Positions 30,262 through 38,944 of a stretch of DNA of 64,000 bases are shown here, piece after piece. The stretch is from Cytophagales bacterium. GTDB lineage: Bacteria > Pseudomonadota > Gammaproteobacteria > Burkholderiales > Burkholderiaceae_C. The number at the start of each line of letters is the position of its first letter. The first letter of the stretch is position 1. The stretch spans positions 62,001-126,000 of the forward strand of contig JASGCK010000005.1 in NCBI GenBank assembly GCA_030054145.1. The letters are read 5' to 3'. Both the position numbers and the translations under genes were made by a program. Below the pieces are notes generated by a model that was given only the letters and a program-made list of their open reading frames with translations, did not search any database and had not been told where the DNA came from.

Positions 30262-31791
30262 ATGGGGAGCATTGCTTGGGGTGTGTTGCACGGCTGGTCT
30301 ATGGCAAACCCGTGGAGCGGATCGGCTGTTTGGTCTTTGCAGCTCATTGCGATGGCGTGGCTTGTGCGGCGACTCAGCCAAAGCGCTACGCCTTGGGCGG
30401 CTTGTCAGTCCAGCGCATTATTTGCAATCGCGTGGTTTGCCAGCAGCCTGTGGTGGCTCTCTATTTCGATGCACGAGTATGGCGGCTTGCACGCAGTAGT
30501 GACAGCGCTGGCCGTGCTAGCGCTGTGCTGCTTATTAGCTAGTTTTTATGCTGGGGTGGGAGTTGCTTTTGTGTGGCTCAAAAGCCCCAAAAACACATCT
30601 CCCCTGCAAGATGCCGCACTGTTTGCCGCGCTGTGGTTGCTAGCCGAGCTCGCTCGCGGTACGGTGCTGACGGGGCTGCCTTGGAATGCCATTGGCTACG
30701 CGCATATTGACAGTCCATTGGTTGGCGCTGCGCCGTGGGTCGGCGTGTATGGTCTGTCGGCACTGGCGGCGTTTATTGCTGCGCTCTTTGTGCTTACCCA
30801 ATCGTGTCTGCTCAAAATCGGGATCGTGTTGCTACTTTGCGTCAAAACGCTTTTGGCACCTAGCCCCCAGGCCAATCTGGATAAGCCTTTGCAAGCCAAT
30901 GCGCCGCAAAGCCTCACCGTTCGGCTCTTGCAGGGCAACATCCCGCAAAACGAAAAGTTTGACTCAACCACAGGCGTAGGCACCGCGCTGGCTTGGTACA
31001 AAACCGAGTTGCTGCGCGCGGTTGACGACAAGGTCGATTTGGTCGTCGCGCCCGAAACCGCGCTTCCACTTTTACCGCAGCAATTGCCAACGGGCTACTG
31101 GCCGAGCTTGTCGGATGCATTGACTGGCAGCGCCCAAACAGCCGCACTCACGGGCATTCCTTTGGGCTCGATGGTGGACGGCTACACCAACTCCGTCATT
31201 GGCTGGCGAGCCTTATCCAGCCAGCCTTACCGCTACGACAAGCACCATCTCGTGCCGTTTGGCGAATTTATTCCGCCCACGTTTCGCTGGTTTACCAACC
31301 TCATGCGCATTCCGCTGGGCGACTTCAATCGTGGTGACTTAAACCAGCCTTCTTTTGCGCACGCGGGCGAGCGTTTTGCCATCAACATTTGTTACGAAGA
31401 TTTATTTGGCGAAGAACTCGCCCAGCGCTTCATCGATCCAAGTCTTGCGCCAACGGTGTTTGTCAACGTCAGCAACATGGGCTGGTTTGGCAGCGGCATG
31501 GCGATTGATCAACATCTCAACATCTCCAGAATGCGTGCGATCGAATTCAACCGCCCCATGCTACGCGCCACCAACACGGGCGCAACCGTCATCATCAACC
31601 ATCGCGGCCAGGTAACCCACAGCCTTGAGCGCACCACGCGCGGCACACTGACGGGGACGGTAGAGGGTCAAAGCAAGCTCACGCCGTATGCGAACTGGGC
31701 ATCGCGCTATGGCTTGCAACCCTTATGGGCTATGGCCTGCGCGTGGGTTGCCTTGGTGTGGCTTATCAAACGACAATCGAGGCGACCATGA
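30262..31791 (+). CDS. lnt: Apolipoprotein N-acyltransferase
   Basis: Last step of lipoprotein maturation: adds an acyl chain to the N-terminal cysteine at the periplasmic face of the inner membrane. It has about seven membrane segments, then a nitrilase-fold domain from about residue 215. The catalytic triad is recognisable: Glu in APETALPLL, Lys in YDKHHLVPFGEF, and Cys in INICYEDLFGEE. The start is uncertain: the ATG at 30262 gives 509 aa, while a GTG at 30223 would overlap the corC-like gene. Its stop overlaps the DUF1289 start (ATGA). Confidence 0.95.
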   Translation: MGSIAWGVLHGWSMANPWSGSAVWSLQLIAMAWLVRRLSQSATPWAACQSSALFAIAWFASSLWWLSISMHEYGGLHAVVTALAVLALCCLLASFYAGVGVAFVWLKSPKNTSPLQDAALFAALWLLAELARGTVLTGLPWNAIGYAHIDSPLVGAAPWVGVYGLSALAAFIAALFVLTQSCLLKIGIVLLLCVKTLLAPSPQANLDKPLQANAPQSLTVRLLQGNIPQNEKFDSTTGVGTALAWYKTELLRAVDDKVDLVVAPETALPLLPQQLPTGYWPSLSDALTGSAQTAALTGIPLGSMVDGYTNSVIGWRALSSQPYRYDKHHLVPFGEFIPPTFRWFTNLMRIPLGDFNRGDLNQPSFAHAGERFAINICYEDLFGEELAQRFIDPSLAPTVFVNVSNMGWFGSGMAIDQHLNISRMRAIEFNRPMLRATNTGATVIINHRGQVTHSLERTTRGTLTGTVEGQSKLTPYANWASRYGLQPLWAMACAWVALVWLIKRQSRRP

Positions 31792-31955
31792 CAACCGCTG
31801 TGCCATCACCTTGTGTATCGATTTGCCAAATGAGTCCTCAGACAGGGCTATGCGTAGGCTGCTTGCGCACCATCGATGAAATCGCCAATTGGGCGGCACT
31901 TGCTAACGATGAAAAGTTACACATCTTGCAACTGATTGAGCAAAGGACACCATGA
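31788..31955 (+). CDS. DUF1289 small cysteine-rich protein
   Basis: A 55-residue protein fully matching the DUF1289 pattern: SPCVSICQM, then GLCVGCLRTIDEIANWA, giving four conserved cysteines likely to bind a metal, and a C-terminal helix. The function is unknown. It is coupled by ATGA overlaps at both ends, to lnt and to the isomerase gene. I start at 31788 because the longer open frame only reads through lnt. Confidence 0.88.
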   Translation: MTTAVPSPCVSICQMSPQTGLCVGCLRTIDEIANWAALANDEKLHILQLIEQRTP

Positions 31956-32650
31956 AGCACATCACCTTTTACTACGACCCGATTTCGCCCTACGCTTATT
32001 TGGCGTTTGAGCAGCTACCCAAAGCGCTAGAAGGACTCAGTTACCGCGTCACGTACACCCCGATTTTGTTTGCAGGATTGCTCAAAACCTATGGCCAGCT
32101 TGGCCCTGCCGAAATTGCACCCAAGCGCGATTGGACGTATCGGCAGGTGCTATGGCAAGCTAAAGCGCTGGGCATCCATTTTCAAATGCCAAGTCAGCAC
32201 CCTTTCAACCCTTTGCCGCTCTTGCGTTTGAGCGTGGCCTGCGCCGATGAAAACGGCCATACGAATCGCTTGATCACGCAACAAATTTTTCATCACGTCT
32301 GGCGCGGCGGAGCTGATGCGGCTGACGGTGCGCGATTAGACGCGCTCACAAAAACGCTGGAGGGCAATATCCAATGCGATACGCAAACCGCCAAAGAACG
32401 GCTCAAAGCCAATACCGACGCGGCTTTGCAAGCAGGCATCTTCGGCGTGCCTAGTTTGCTTGTAGGCGAAGGCGCTGATCAAAAAGTCTTTTGGGGCCTG
32501 GACAGCTTGCCCATGCTGCGCGACTGTTTAGCGGGCGACGCATGGTTTGATGCAGCTGATGGATGGCGTGCCGCTGCCAAGGTTGGTGTCGGGATCAAAC
32601 GCAATGAATCCATCATCCTTGCGCGGCAGCATCCCCGCGCAGGCGGGTAG
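31952..32650 (+). CDS. 2-hydroxychromene-2-carboxylate isomerase family protein
   Basis: DsbA-fold isomerase-like protein of 232 aa, paralogous in fold to the product at 11614-12228. Features are ITFYYDPISPYAYLAFEQL at the N-terminus (Ser at the active site), GAYG-like substrate helices, and FGVPSLLVG...FWGLDSLPML near residue 175. The final residues ARQHPRAGG are encoded by a GC-rich hairpin (32634-32647) that looks like a repeat remnant, so the C-terminal tail may be an accidental extension. It is coupled to DUF1289. Confidence 0.87.
   Translation: MKHITFYYDPISPYAYLAFEQLPKALEGLSYRVTYTPILFAGLLKTYGQLGPAEIAPKRDWTYRQVLWQAKALGIHFQMPSQHPFNPLPLLRLSVACADENGHTNRLITQQIFHHVWRGGADAADGARLDALTKTLEGNIQCDTQTAKERLKANTDAALQAGIFGVPSLLVGEGADQKVFWGLDSLPMLRDCLAGDAWFDAADGWRAAAKVGVGIKRNESIILARQHPRAGG
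32634..32647. repeat. GC-rich hairpin at the isomerase stop codon
   Basis: CCCGC-GCAG-GCGGG, a five-pair stem whose 3' arm runs to the base before the isomerase TAG (32648-32650). The sequence is the core of a common short dispersed repeat in proteobacteria. It could also help end transcription between the convergent isomerase and SCO genes, although no T-tract follows. Confidence 0.45.
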
Positions 32651-32653
32651 CCA

Positions 32654-33247
32654 CTAGTTTCCTGCTAGCAGCTGCCGCACATCGTTAGTTAAAGGCGCCA
32701 CGCCAGCGCCATAGCGCGTAAACAATCGCACACGCCCCTTGGTATCAAAGACATAGCTGGCAGCGGTGTGATCCATGGTGTAACTGCCCGCCGTTTTGCC
32801 ATCGACTTTTTTATAGTAAATTTTGAACGCCTTCGCCGCATCCGCCAAAGCCTCAGGTGTTGCGGGCCTTAGCGCAACAAATGATTCATCAAAATTAGCA
32901 AGGTACGCCTTTAGCACCGCCGCCGTATCGCGCTCGGGGTCAATCGAAATAAACACCGCCTGCAACTTGTCGCCATCTTTGCCCAAAGCCTTCTTCACAC
33001 TGCTGACTTCCGCCATGGTGGTCGGGCACACATCAGGGCACTGCGTGTAACCAAAAAACACCACGACAACCTTGCCCGCAAAGTCTTTGATGGTGCGCGT
33101 TTTGCCATCGACATCAGGCAGCGAAAAATCCTGCGCATAAGTTGCGCCCGTGATGTCAACGGAGTTGAATGCGACTTTTTTGTCGGTGCAGGCGCTAATG
33201 AGCAAGAGCGTGATTGTCAAAAGAAAAAGGCGGCGTAAGAATTTCAT
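32654..33247 (-). CDS. SCO-family copper chaperone lipoprotein
   Basis: SCO1/SenC protein that delivers copper to the CuA site of cytochrome oxidase subunit II. The lipoprotein signal ends LLLISAC, so the mature Cys is near residue 20. The thioredoxin-fold copper ligands are visible: CPDVC near residue 77 and the distal His in MDHTAASYVF near residue 160. It is 197 aa. It follows the alpha/beta hydrolase gene on the same strand, at the downstream end of the oxidase assembly block. Confidence 0.93.
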   Translation of the reverse strand: MKFLRRLFLLTITLLLISACTDKKVAFNSVDITGATYAQDFSLPDVDGKTRTIKDFAGKVVVVFFGYTQCPDVCPTTMAEVSSVKKALGKDGDKLQAVFISIDPERDTAAVLKAYLANFDESFVALRPATPEALADAAKAFKIYYKKVDGKTAGSYTMDHTAASYVFDTKGRVRLFTRYGAGVAPLTNDVRQLLAGN

Positions 33248-33332
33248 TGGGCGTTTAAAGTTGCTTTAACTTGGGAGGAGAGCGTCTTGCGTTGTCTGGC
33301 TGATTGCGTTTGCTTGAATCGTTGCCATGACC

Positions 33333-34427
33333 TCATCTTACCTGCCTAACAGGTGCAGACTGAAGCAGCTTTGCCAACTCATCCTTCCAAAACTTAGCCA
33401 TGCCCGTCGTGCCGTGGCCTGCCGTGTTTTCGCTAGCTGGAATGATGTAGTAGCTGCCATTTTTCACACGTTTGATTTCGCGCTGCAAAAGACCTAGCTC
33501 GGGCGGATTGCGTTCGTCGTCTGCCGAGTTAATCGCCAGCAGTGTGGCTGTGATTTTTTCTAATCCGCTGCCGGGGTTGTAGTCACCTGACGATTCCCAT
33601 TGATAAAGAAAGTCGTTCGCGTCACCTGTGAACTTGGCATTTAAGCGCGCGTCAAGTAGCGCATCCGCCTTGGCTCTGGTGGGCGCGGCTTTGTAGGTGG
33701 CTTGCGTGCCGCCATTAGTGGCTATGTTGTAGAAGGCGCCAGCAAATAGAGCGCTTTTGGGTTGCACTTTGTAGTTGCCGTCCATCCACTCGGGGTCGCG
33801 GCGGATGGAGTCCACAATCAAGCGGCGCAGCATCCAGTTGCGGCTTGCCATTTCGGTTGGCATGGATGCCATCGGCACCGCCACATCCATGATGGGGTAT
33901 TTGATCGCCCACAGCCACGTTTGCATTCCGCCCATTGAGTTACCGATCACTAGTCGTAGGCGCTTAAGGCCAAAGTGTTCGCTCACTAAGCGGTATTGCG
34001 CATCGACCATGTCGTCGTAGTTGTACTTGGGAAACTTGGCGCGCAGACCATCGGAGGGCTTGGTGCTTTTGCCTGTGCCAATGGCATCGGGCAAGATGAT
34101 GAAGTATTTGCTCGCATCAAGCGGCTGACCCGCGCCAAACAGCTCGCCCGCAAAGCCAGAGTTGACCATTCCCATGCCCGAGCCGGTTGTGCCGTGTAGC
34201 ACGAGGACGGGTTCGTTTTTGGGGTCGCCAATCGTGGTGTAGTGGATTGTGAGTTCGGGAAAAACTTCGCCCGTGTGAAATTGGAAATTGCGCAAAACCG
34301 CATCACCTTCTTGTGGAGCGGGATACATTTTCTGCAAGGATGAGGTGGGGACTTGAGCTGAAGCAGTTTGCATAAATGACGTTAGCAATTGAAGGGTAAG
34401 GAGTACAAGCCAGTGAAGTGCTTTCAT
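33333..34427 (-). CDS. Secreted alpha/beta-fold hydrolase (MetX-like)
   Basis: Alpha/beta hydrolase of 364 aa with a Sec signal peptide (cleavage after TASAQ, about residue 25), so probably periplasmic. The nucleophile elbow is GNSMGG near residue 163, an oxyanion-region LHGTTGSGMGM precedes it, and the C-terminal GHGTTG supplies the catalytic His. It resembles homoserine acetyltransferase-like hydrolases in layout, but the signal peptide argues against a methionine role. It lies between the restriction-modification pair and the SCO gene. Confidence 0.85.
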   Translation of the reverse strand: MKALHWLVLLTLQLLTSFMQTASAQVPTSSLQKMYPAPQEGDAVLRNFQFHTGEVFPELTIHYTTIGDPKNEPVLVLHGTTGSGMGMVNSGFAGELFGAGQPLDASKYFIILPDAIGTGKSTKPSDGLRAKFPKYNYDDMVDAQYRLVSEHFGLKRLRLVIGNSMGGMQTWLWAIKYPIMDVAVPMASMPTEMASRNWMLRRLIVDSIRRDPEWMDGNYKVQPKSALFAGAFYNIATNGGTQATYKAAPTRAKADALLDARLNAKFTGDANDFLYQWESSGDYNPGSGLEKITATLLAINSADDERNPPELGLLQREIKRVKNGSYYIIPASENTAGHGTTGMAKFWKDELAKLLQSAPVRQVR

Positions 34428-34437
34428 AACATCTTTC

Positions 34438-35574
34438 TTAGGGAAGGGTTAAAGAATGTGCCAGTTGCTTACCAATAACAGCACCTAGCGTGACGGGGAC
34501 TGCATTGCCAATTTGCCGCATAGCCTCACCCCATGCGCCTGAAATTTCAAACTCATCGGGGAAAGTTTGAATACGTTTGGCCTCAAATACGGTGAGATAG
34601 CGCAGCTCTCCACTGGGGTAGCGAATCATATTTTCGCCGCCAGGTACGCCATGTCCACCAGCCTTGATAGTTTTCGAGGGCCAATCAAGATCGCTACCTG
34701 TATGGCCCAGATAAGCTCTAGCACCTGCTTTGTAGATGTGGTCTTGAATGTCGTGTGTTTCTCTCGGGTCTGGGACGCCGCAAAGCGCATCCCTAACCGT
34801 TTGCCAAGGGAGTGAATCCGGCTCAAAAAATCCATACTTGGTTTTAATCGCAGCCAATTTTTGGGGGGACATATCACCCTCAAAAATCGGGTGTTCAAAC
34901 ACCCGATGGCGATCCCAATAGCGTTTGGTCACAAACATCTCCCAAAGGAGTCGATCTTCTGAATGGGTTGCTTTAGGAAATTGCCATGCCAGTTTGAGAT
35001 CTGATCGCAAACCAACAATGACAACACGCTCTCTCGTTTGCGGTATTCCGTAATCGGCAGCATTCAATAATTTCCAATGAATGTCATATTGCAAGCCCGC
35101 GCCTTGGTTGGACATGATCTTTTGCAACCGTTCTAGATGCCTATTCCAATCCTCGTTGGGCTTTAGTTGCTGCTCTGGATTAGCTAGCCGCGCCAATATG
35201 TAATCAAAGTAATTGGTGAAGGCGGGACGCAGCAAACCCTTGACATTTTCAAACACAAATGCTTTGGGTTTCAATGTTTCAATGGCCTTGATAGCATAAG
35301 GAAACATATCTCGATCATCCAAATTAGATTGATGCTTCCCACCTAGAGAGAACGGCTGGCAGGGAGGACCGCCAGCGACAACATCGACCCCCGAAACACT
35401 ATGCAAATCAAAATCTCTGATATCACCATGAAAGACTTTTTCTGGTGAAAAGTTCTTTCGAAGTGAATTGCAGGCGTGCTTATTGAATTCAACAAAAGCG
35501 CTATGTTTAAAACCTGCCGACTCTAACCCTTTGGCGAGCCCGCCTGCACCAGAAAATAATTCTAATGAGCGCAT
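34438..35574 (-). CDS. DNA (cytosine-5) methyltransferase, Eco29kI-like partner
   Basis: Protects host DNA from the adjacent nuclease by methylating cytosine. C5-methylase motifs are in order: I ELFSGAGGL (residues 5-13), IV GGPPCQPFS with the catalytic Cys near residue 73, VI FVFENVKGL, VIII QTRERVVIVG, and X RQIGNAVPVTLG at the end. Length 378 aa is close to M.Eco29kI (about 382). It begins one base after the nuclease stop, so nuclease and methylase are one operon with the nuclease first. Codon use is more AT-rich than in the flanking genes. Confidence 0.93.
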   Translation of the reverse strand: MRSLELFSGAGGLAKGLESAGFKHSAFVEFNKHACNSLRKNFSPEKVFHGDIRDFDLHSVSGVDVVAGGPPCQPFSLGGKHQSNLDDRDMFPYAIKAIETLKPKAFVFENVKGLLRPAFTNYFDYILARLANPEQQLKPNEDWNRHLERLQKIMSNQGAGLQYDIHWKLLNAADYGIPQTRERVVIVGLRSDLKLAWQFPKATHSEDRLLWEMFVTKRYWDRHRVFEHPIFEGDMSPQKLAAIKTKYGFFEPDSLPWQTVRDALCGVPDPRETHDIQDHIYKAGARAYLGHTGSDLDWPSKTIKAGGHGVPGGENMIRYPSGELRYLTVFEAKRIQTFPDEFEISGAWGEAMRQIGNAVPVTLGAVIGKQLAHSLTLP

Positions 35575-35575
35575 A

Positions 35576-36226
35576 TCAGCTATTCACCAAAGAGAGTTTG
35601 CTCAGATGTGCCTTCATGTTTTTCAAAATCACGGTCTTGTCTTTTGCAGCACCAACGCACCGATCAGCCCATTCACGCCCAGTATGAATAACATCCCAAT
35701 CTGATTTGGCTTGTTGATAACGCCCCTTGCCTGGATCATGATTTCCAAAACCATCTAATGCCACGTTCCACAAAGGCTTATGCAATTTGATAAGTGACGC
35801 CTCTACCGCGCCGATCATGTCTGAACCAGCATCTTCAAAAATTACAAATCTGGATTGGAAATCAACCAGCGCTAGACTTTTGACTAAAGCGATGTTGTTG
35901 CTATGCTGTTTAAGTCTTGAGTGAAGCTCTTTAGATTGTCGAAGCACATCATCAGAGTCGCGCCCTTGTCGCCACCCTTTTGGAACTGCTTTACCGATAT
36001 AGATCGGACTGTTGTACGCCAAACGATTGAGATCTCCATAGCGCTCATATATGCCAGATTGACCCGTGTAGTAAAGCGCATACACGCCTGTTCCAGCGAA
36101 GCTCTTTGGTGGCGGCAAAGGATGAACAGGTGTGCCATGGAAAAAACGAATGGCATCTTTTACTAGCTCAACAAACGCATCATTTCGATAAACGTGCTCA
36201 CTTCGGTCAAAGGCAGAAAGCTTCAT
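35576..36226 (-). CDS. Eco29kI-family type II restriction endonuclease (GIY-YIG)
   Basis: GIY-YIG nuclease of 216 aa, almost the length of R.Eco29kI, which cuts CCGCGG. All six catalytic residues I know for that enzyme fall at the same numbers: Y49 (GTGVYA), Y76 (SPIYIG), R104 and H108 (HSRLKQH), E142 (GAVEASL) and N154 (PLWN). This is strong evidence that the nuclease is intact and of the same subfamily. The recognition site CCGCGG is an inference; one such site occurs at 24075-24080 in uvrA. The gene sits upstream of its methylase, within the oxidase assembly block between cyoE and an alpha/beta hydrolase. Confidence 0.92.
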   Translation of the reverse strand: MKLSAFDRSEHVYRNDAFVELVKDAIRFFHGTPVHPLPPPKSFAGTGVYALYYTGQSGIYERYGDLNRLAYNSPIYIGKAVPKGWRQGRDSDDVLRQSKELHSRLKQHSNNIALVKSLALVDFQSRFVIFEDAGSDMIGAVEASLIKLHKPLWNVALDGFGNHDPGKGRYQQAKSDWDVIHTGREWADRCVGAAKDKTVILKNMKAHLSKLSLVNS

Positions 36227-36246
36227 AGTCAGGTAGCCCTTGGATT

Positions 36247-37116
36247 TTAAAAAATGTAATGATCGACCAACAGCGCCGCAAACAAAACGGATAAATGAAT
36301 CAACGAAAAACGAAACGTTGCACGTGCCAGCGGCTCAGAGTACGCCCGCCACAGCTTAAACCCGTACCAACAAAACCCGAGGCTCAAAATCACCGCCGCG
36401 ACAAGATAGAGCACGCCGCTCATGCCAATCACAAATGGCAGTAAACACGCGGCAAACAAAACAAAGGTGTAGAGCAAGATGTGCAATCGCGTAAATGCAT
36501 TGCCGTGCGTGACGGGCAACATCGGCAAGCCCGCCTTGGCGTATTCTTCTACGCGGTACAGCGCCAGCGCCCAAAAATGCGGCGGTGTCCACAAAAAGAT
36601 AATGAGGAATAGCGCAATGGCCTCGGGGCCCACGTTATCGGCCATCGCCGCCCAGCCCAGCACCGGCGGCATTGCGCCTGATGCTCCGCCAATCACAATG
36701 TTTTGCGGCGTGGCGGGTTTCAAAATGACGGTGTAGACGATGGCGTAACCGACAAAAGTTGCTAGCGTCAGCCACATCGTGAGCACGTTGGCTTGCCACA
36801 GCAGCACCGCGCAGCCCACACTGCATAAGATGGTGGAGAAGATGAGCGTTTGCGTCTGCGTAATTTCGCCGCTGGCGGTGGGTCGCCACGCGGTGCGCTG
36901 CATTCGCGCATCTAGCTTGGCCTCGACAATGCAGTTAAACGCTGCCGCCGCGCCCGAGACCATCCAAATCCCAAGGCATGACCACACCATTTTGAGCCAC
37001 TGGTCAAAGCTTGGCAGACCTGGTATGGCAAGCAACATTCCGACGAACGCGCAAAACACGATGAGCTGAATCACGCGTGGCTTCATCAGCGCATAGAACT
37101 GTTGGAAGGTATTCAT
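36247..37116 (-). CDS. cyoE: Protoheme IX farnesyltransferase (heme O synthase)
   Basis: UbiA-type prenyltransferase that converts heme B to heme O in the inner membrane, the step before heme A synthase. It is 289 aa with about nine membrane segments. The first prenyl-diphosphate motif region is [15 protein letters not shown] near residue 62, and the second is in the loop near [14 protein letters not shown]. Its ATG overlaps the ctaA stop by four bases, so heme O and heme A synthesis are translationally coupled. It is the last oxidase-related gene before the restriction-modification pair. Confidence 0.95.
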   Translation of the reverse strand: MNTFQQFYALMKPRVIQLIVFCAFVGMLLAIPGLPSFDQWLKMVWSCLGIWMVSGAAAAFNCIVEAKLDARMQRTAWRPTASGEITQTQTLIFSTILCSVGCAVLLWQANVLTMWLTLATFVGYAIVYTVILKPATPQNIVIGGASGAMPPVLGWAAMADNVGPEAIALFLIIFLWTPPHFWALALYRVEEYAKAGLPMLPVTHGNAFTRLHILLYTFVLFAACLLPFVIGMSGVLYLVAAVILSLGFCWYGFKLWRAYSEPLARATFRFSLIHLSVLFAALLVDHYIF

Positions 37117-38189
37117 CGTTCGATTTTCGCAGTCTTAACCGTTCGCACTGAGCCTGACGGCGTGCTATGCAAGGCTTTGACGGACTCAGCCTGAACGGTA
37201 CTTTTTGTCCAAATTCGCGTCAGCACTAACACCAACCCTGCCGCGCCACCCGTGTGCATCACCGCCGCCAAGAGCGGCCAGCCGAGCACCACATTGCTGA
37301 TGCCTGTGATGATTTGCAGCGTCAAAATAATCATCAGCCAGCGTTTAAGTTTGCGCAGCGCAGGGTATTGTTTCAGTTGCATGATGAGTCCCGTGATGGC
37401 AACCAACACAATCACAGCGAAGATGCGGTGCGTCAGGTGAATCGCCGTCAACGCTGGAAGTGCCGCTGTTCCCAGTTCGCGCCAAAGCGTAAAGCCTTGA
37501 TGCCAGTCGCTTGCGCTTGCGGGCAGCCAAGCGCCGTTTAGGCAAGTGGGAAACTCATTGCACGCGAGCACCGCATAGTTGGTGCTAACCCATGCGCCAA
37601 AAAAGATTTGCAGCCACACGCAGGCAAAAGCACAGACTAAAAACCAACGCAAAGCCCGTTCGCACTGCGCTTGTGGATGTGCGTTTTGCGCAGGCACTTC
37701 GACAAGCTCCGTGCGAGCGGAGGTTTGCAAAACCAGCAGCATCAGCAGCACCATACCGCCCAGCAAATGCAACGTCACGATTAACGGCTGCAACTTCATC
37801 GTGACGGTGAACGCACCAAACACGCCTTGCAAACAGACCCACAAAAAAGTAATGATTGGCAAGGTCAGCTTTTGCTTGAGCTGCACAGTCCAGATTAAGC
37901 GCAGCACAATCAACGCCCCAACGGCGCTGGCGAAATAGCGATGCAACATTTCAATCCACGCTTTGGTGTGCGTCACGGGGCCAGTAGGCATAAGGGTTTG
38001 CGCGGCATCAATGTGCGCTGCCGCGCCTAGTGGCGTGGCGCTGGCGTAGCAGCCAGGCCAGTCGGGGCAACCCAACCCTGAATCAGTTAAGCGCGTAAAC
38101 GCACCAAACAGAATCAAATCAAAGGTGAGGAAGACCAGCAGATAGGTGAGCTTATGTAGCGCCGCTGGCGTGGGTTTTAGCCAGTTCAT
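37113..38189 (-). CDS. ctaA: Heme A synthase (COX15/CtaA), with two repeat-derived segments
   Basis: Oxidises heme O to heme A for cytochrome c oxidase; an inner-membrane protein with eight helices. Heme-ligand histidines appear in [31 protein letters not shown] and VMHTGGAAG. At residues about 157-179 a periplasmic or cytosolic loop is encoded by a palindromic repeat copy ([12 protein letters not shown]). The last 28 residues ([17 protein letters not shown]...) come largely from a second copy, so the natural C-terminus has been replaced or extended. Length is 358 aa. It is coupled by ATGA overlaps to the SCO-like gene and to cyoE. Confidence 0.93.
   Translation of the reverse strand: MNWLKPTPAALHKLTYLLVFLTFDLILFGAFTRLTDSGLGCPDWPGCYASATPLGAAAHIDAAQTLMPTGPVTHTKAWIEMLHRYFASAVGALIVLRLIWTVQLKQKLTLPIITFLWVCLQGVFGAFTVTMKLQPLIVTLHLLGGMVLLMLLVLQTSARTELVEVPAQNAHPQAQCERALRWFLVCAFACVWLQIFFGAWVSTNYAVLACNEFPTCLNGAWLPASASDWHQGFTLWRELGTAALPALTAIHLTHRIFAVIVLVAITGLIMQLKQYPALRKLKRWLMIILTLQIITGISNVVLGWPLLAAVMHTGGAAGLVLVLTRIWTKSTVQAESVKALHSTPSGSVRTVKTAKIER
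37139..37198. repeat. Palindromic dispersed repeat at the 3' end of ctaA
   Basis: A 60-base copy bounded by CCGTTCGCACTGAG and, inverted, CTCAGCCTGAACGG. It encodes most of the last 20 residues of CtaA, then a short tail runs to the stop at 37113-37115. Confidence 0.82.
37656..37720. repeat. Palindromic dispersed repeat inside ctaA
   Basis: A 65-base diverged copy: a CCGTTCGCACTG arm, then CACTTCGACAAGCTC and a GCGAGCGG end. It falls in the loop between helices four and five of CtaA and keeps the frame open. Confidence 0.75.
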
Positions 38190-38944
38190 TTTTTCGCCCC
38201 GTTCGGATTGAGCTTGTCGAAATCCTGCCCGACAGCCGACTCAGGGTGAGTGGATTTTTGTATATTCTCTCGCCCAGGCAAATCCCAAAAGCTAGAAGCG
38301 CGTAACAAGCGGCTAATGTCCGCTTTGGCTTTAGCGGCTTGCTCAACGCCCAAGTTCTCAGGAAACCGCATCATGTAGTTGCCCTGCGGGTCAATCAAAT
38401 AAAGACGCGTAGACAGTTGATCTGTGCCGCCTTGCAGCCAAGCCGCCGCATCGGACTCCTTGATTCGTAGCGCAGAAAAGCCTTGCGTTTTCATGGCGGG
38501 ATCGGTCAGCCTTGCCCGTAACTCGGGGGCTAGCGGCGCATCGTCTGTAATCAACCACAGCCAATCAAGCCTATCTTTATCTTTCCCCAGCGTCTCGCGC
38601 AGTTGGCGCTGCAAATAAAGATGCTGCTCGCAGGGTTTGGCGCAAGCGCCGCCCGCAACACTTGCCAGCAGCCACTGCCCACGCAGCGATGCAAGCGCGG
38701 TAGCTTGCCCATCCAGCGTTGTGGCACTGAGGTTTGGCATAGGGCGCTGCGGCTGCACCAGTTCGCCAAAGCTTTTGACATTGCTGGGGCGAATCACGTA
38801 GTAGGTCAGGTAAGACGCAACAACGGGCGCGGCGCAAACTAACAGCACAACGAGCATTTTCCAGCGACCAAGACTGGTGCGATCTGCGCTCAGTATGGGC
38901 AAGCGATGCACCGTTAAATCTAGGGGCGAATCTAATTTGCTCAT
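38186..38944 (-). CDS. SCO-like thioredoxin-fold membrane protein of the oxidase cluster
   Basis: A 252-residue protein of the oxidase assembly block, with one N-terminal membrane anchor (WKMLVVLLVCAAPVVASYL, about residues 28-46) and a thioredoxin-like periplasmic domain. A CAKPC motif near residue 100 resembles the SCO CxxxC copper site, but I see no equivalent of the distal copper-ligand His. The final residues (HPESAVGQDFDKLNPNG) come from a palindromic repeat copy. It starts at 38944, overlapping the surf1 stop by four bases, and its stop overlaps the ctaA start. Homologues are usually annotated as hypothetical. A role in copper or thiol handling is inferred. Confidence 0.8.
   Translation of the reverse strand: MSKLDSPLDLTVHRLPILSADRTSLGRWKMLVVLLVCAAPVVASYLTYYVIRPSNVKSFGELVQPQRPMPNLSATTLDGQATALASLRGQWLLASVAGGACAKPCEQHLYLQRQLRETLGKDKDRLDWLWLITDDAPLAPELRARLTDPAMKTQGFSALRIKESDAAAWLQGGTDQLSTRLYLIDPQGNYMMRFPENLGVEQAAKAKADISRLLRASSFWDLPGRENIQKSTHPESAVGQDFDKLNPNGAKK
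38199..38253. repeat. Palindromic dispersed repeat at the 3' end of the SCO-like gene
   Basis: A 55-base copy with a CCGTTCGGATTGAGCTTGTC arm and a degraded inverse arm ending CTCAGGGTGAGTGG. It supplies residues about 231-249 of the 252-residue protein, leaving four codons before the stop. Confidence 0.8.

Noticed and set aside
37113-38253. The repeat-containing ends of ctaA and the SCO-like gene, considered as frameshifted pseudogenes
   Set aside because: Both frames stay open through the repeats to stops that overlap the next gene start, so translation should be complete.
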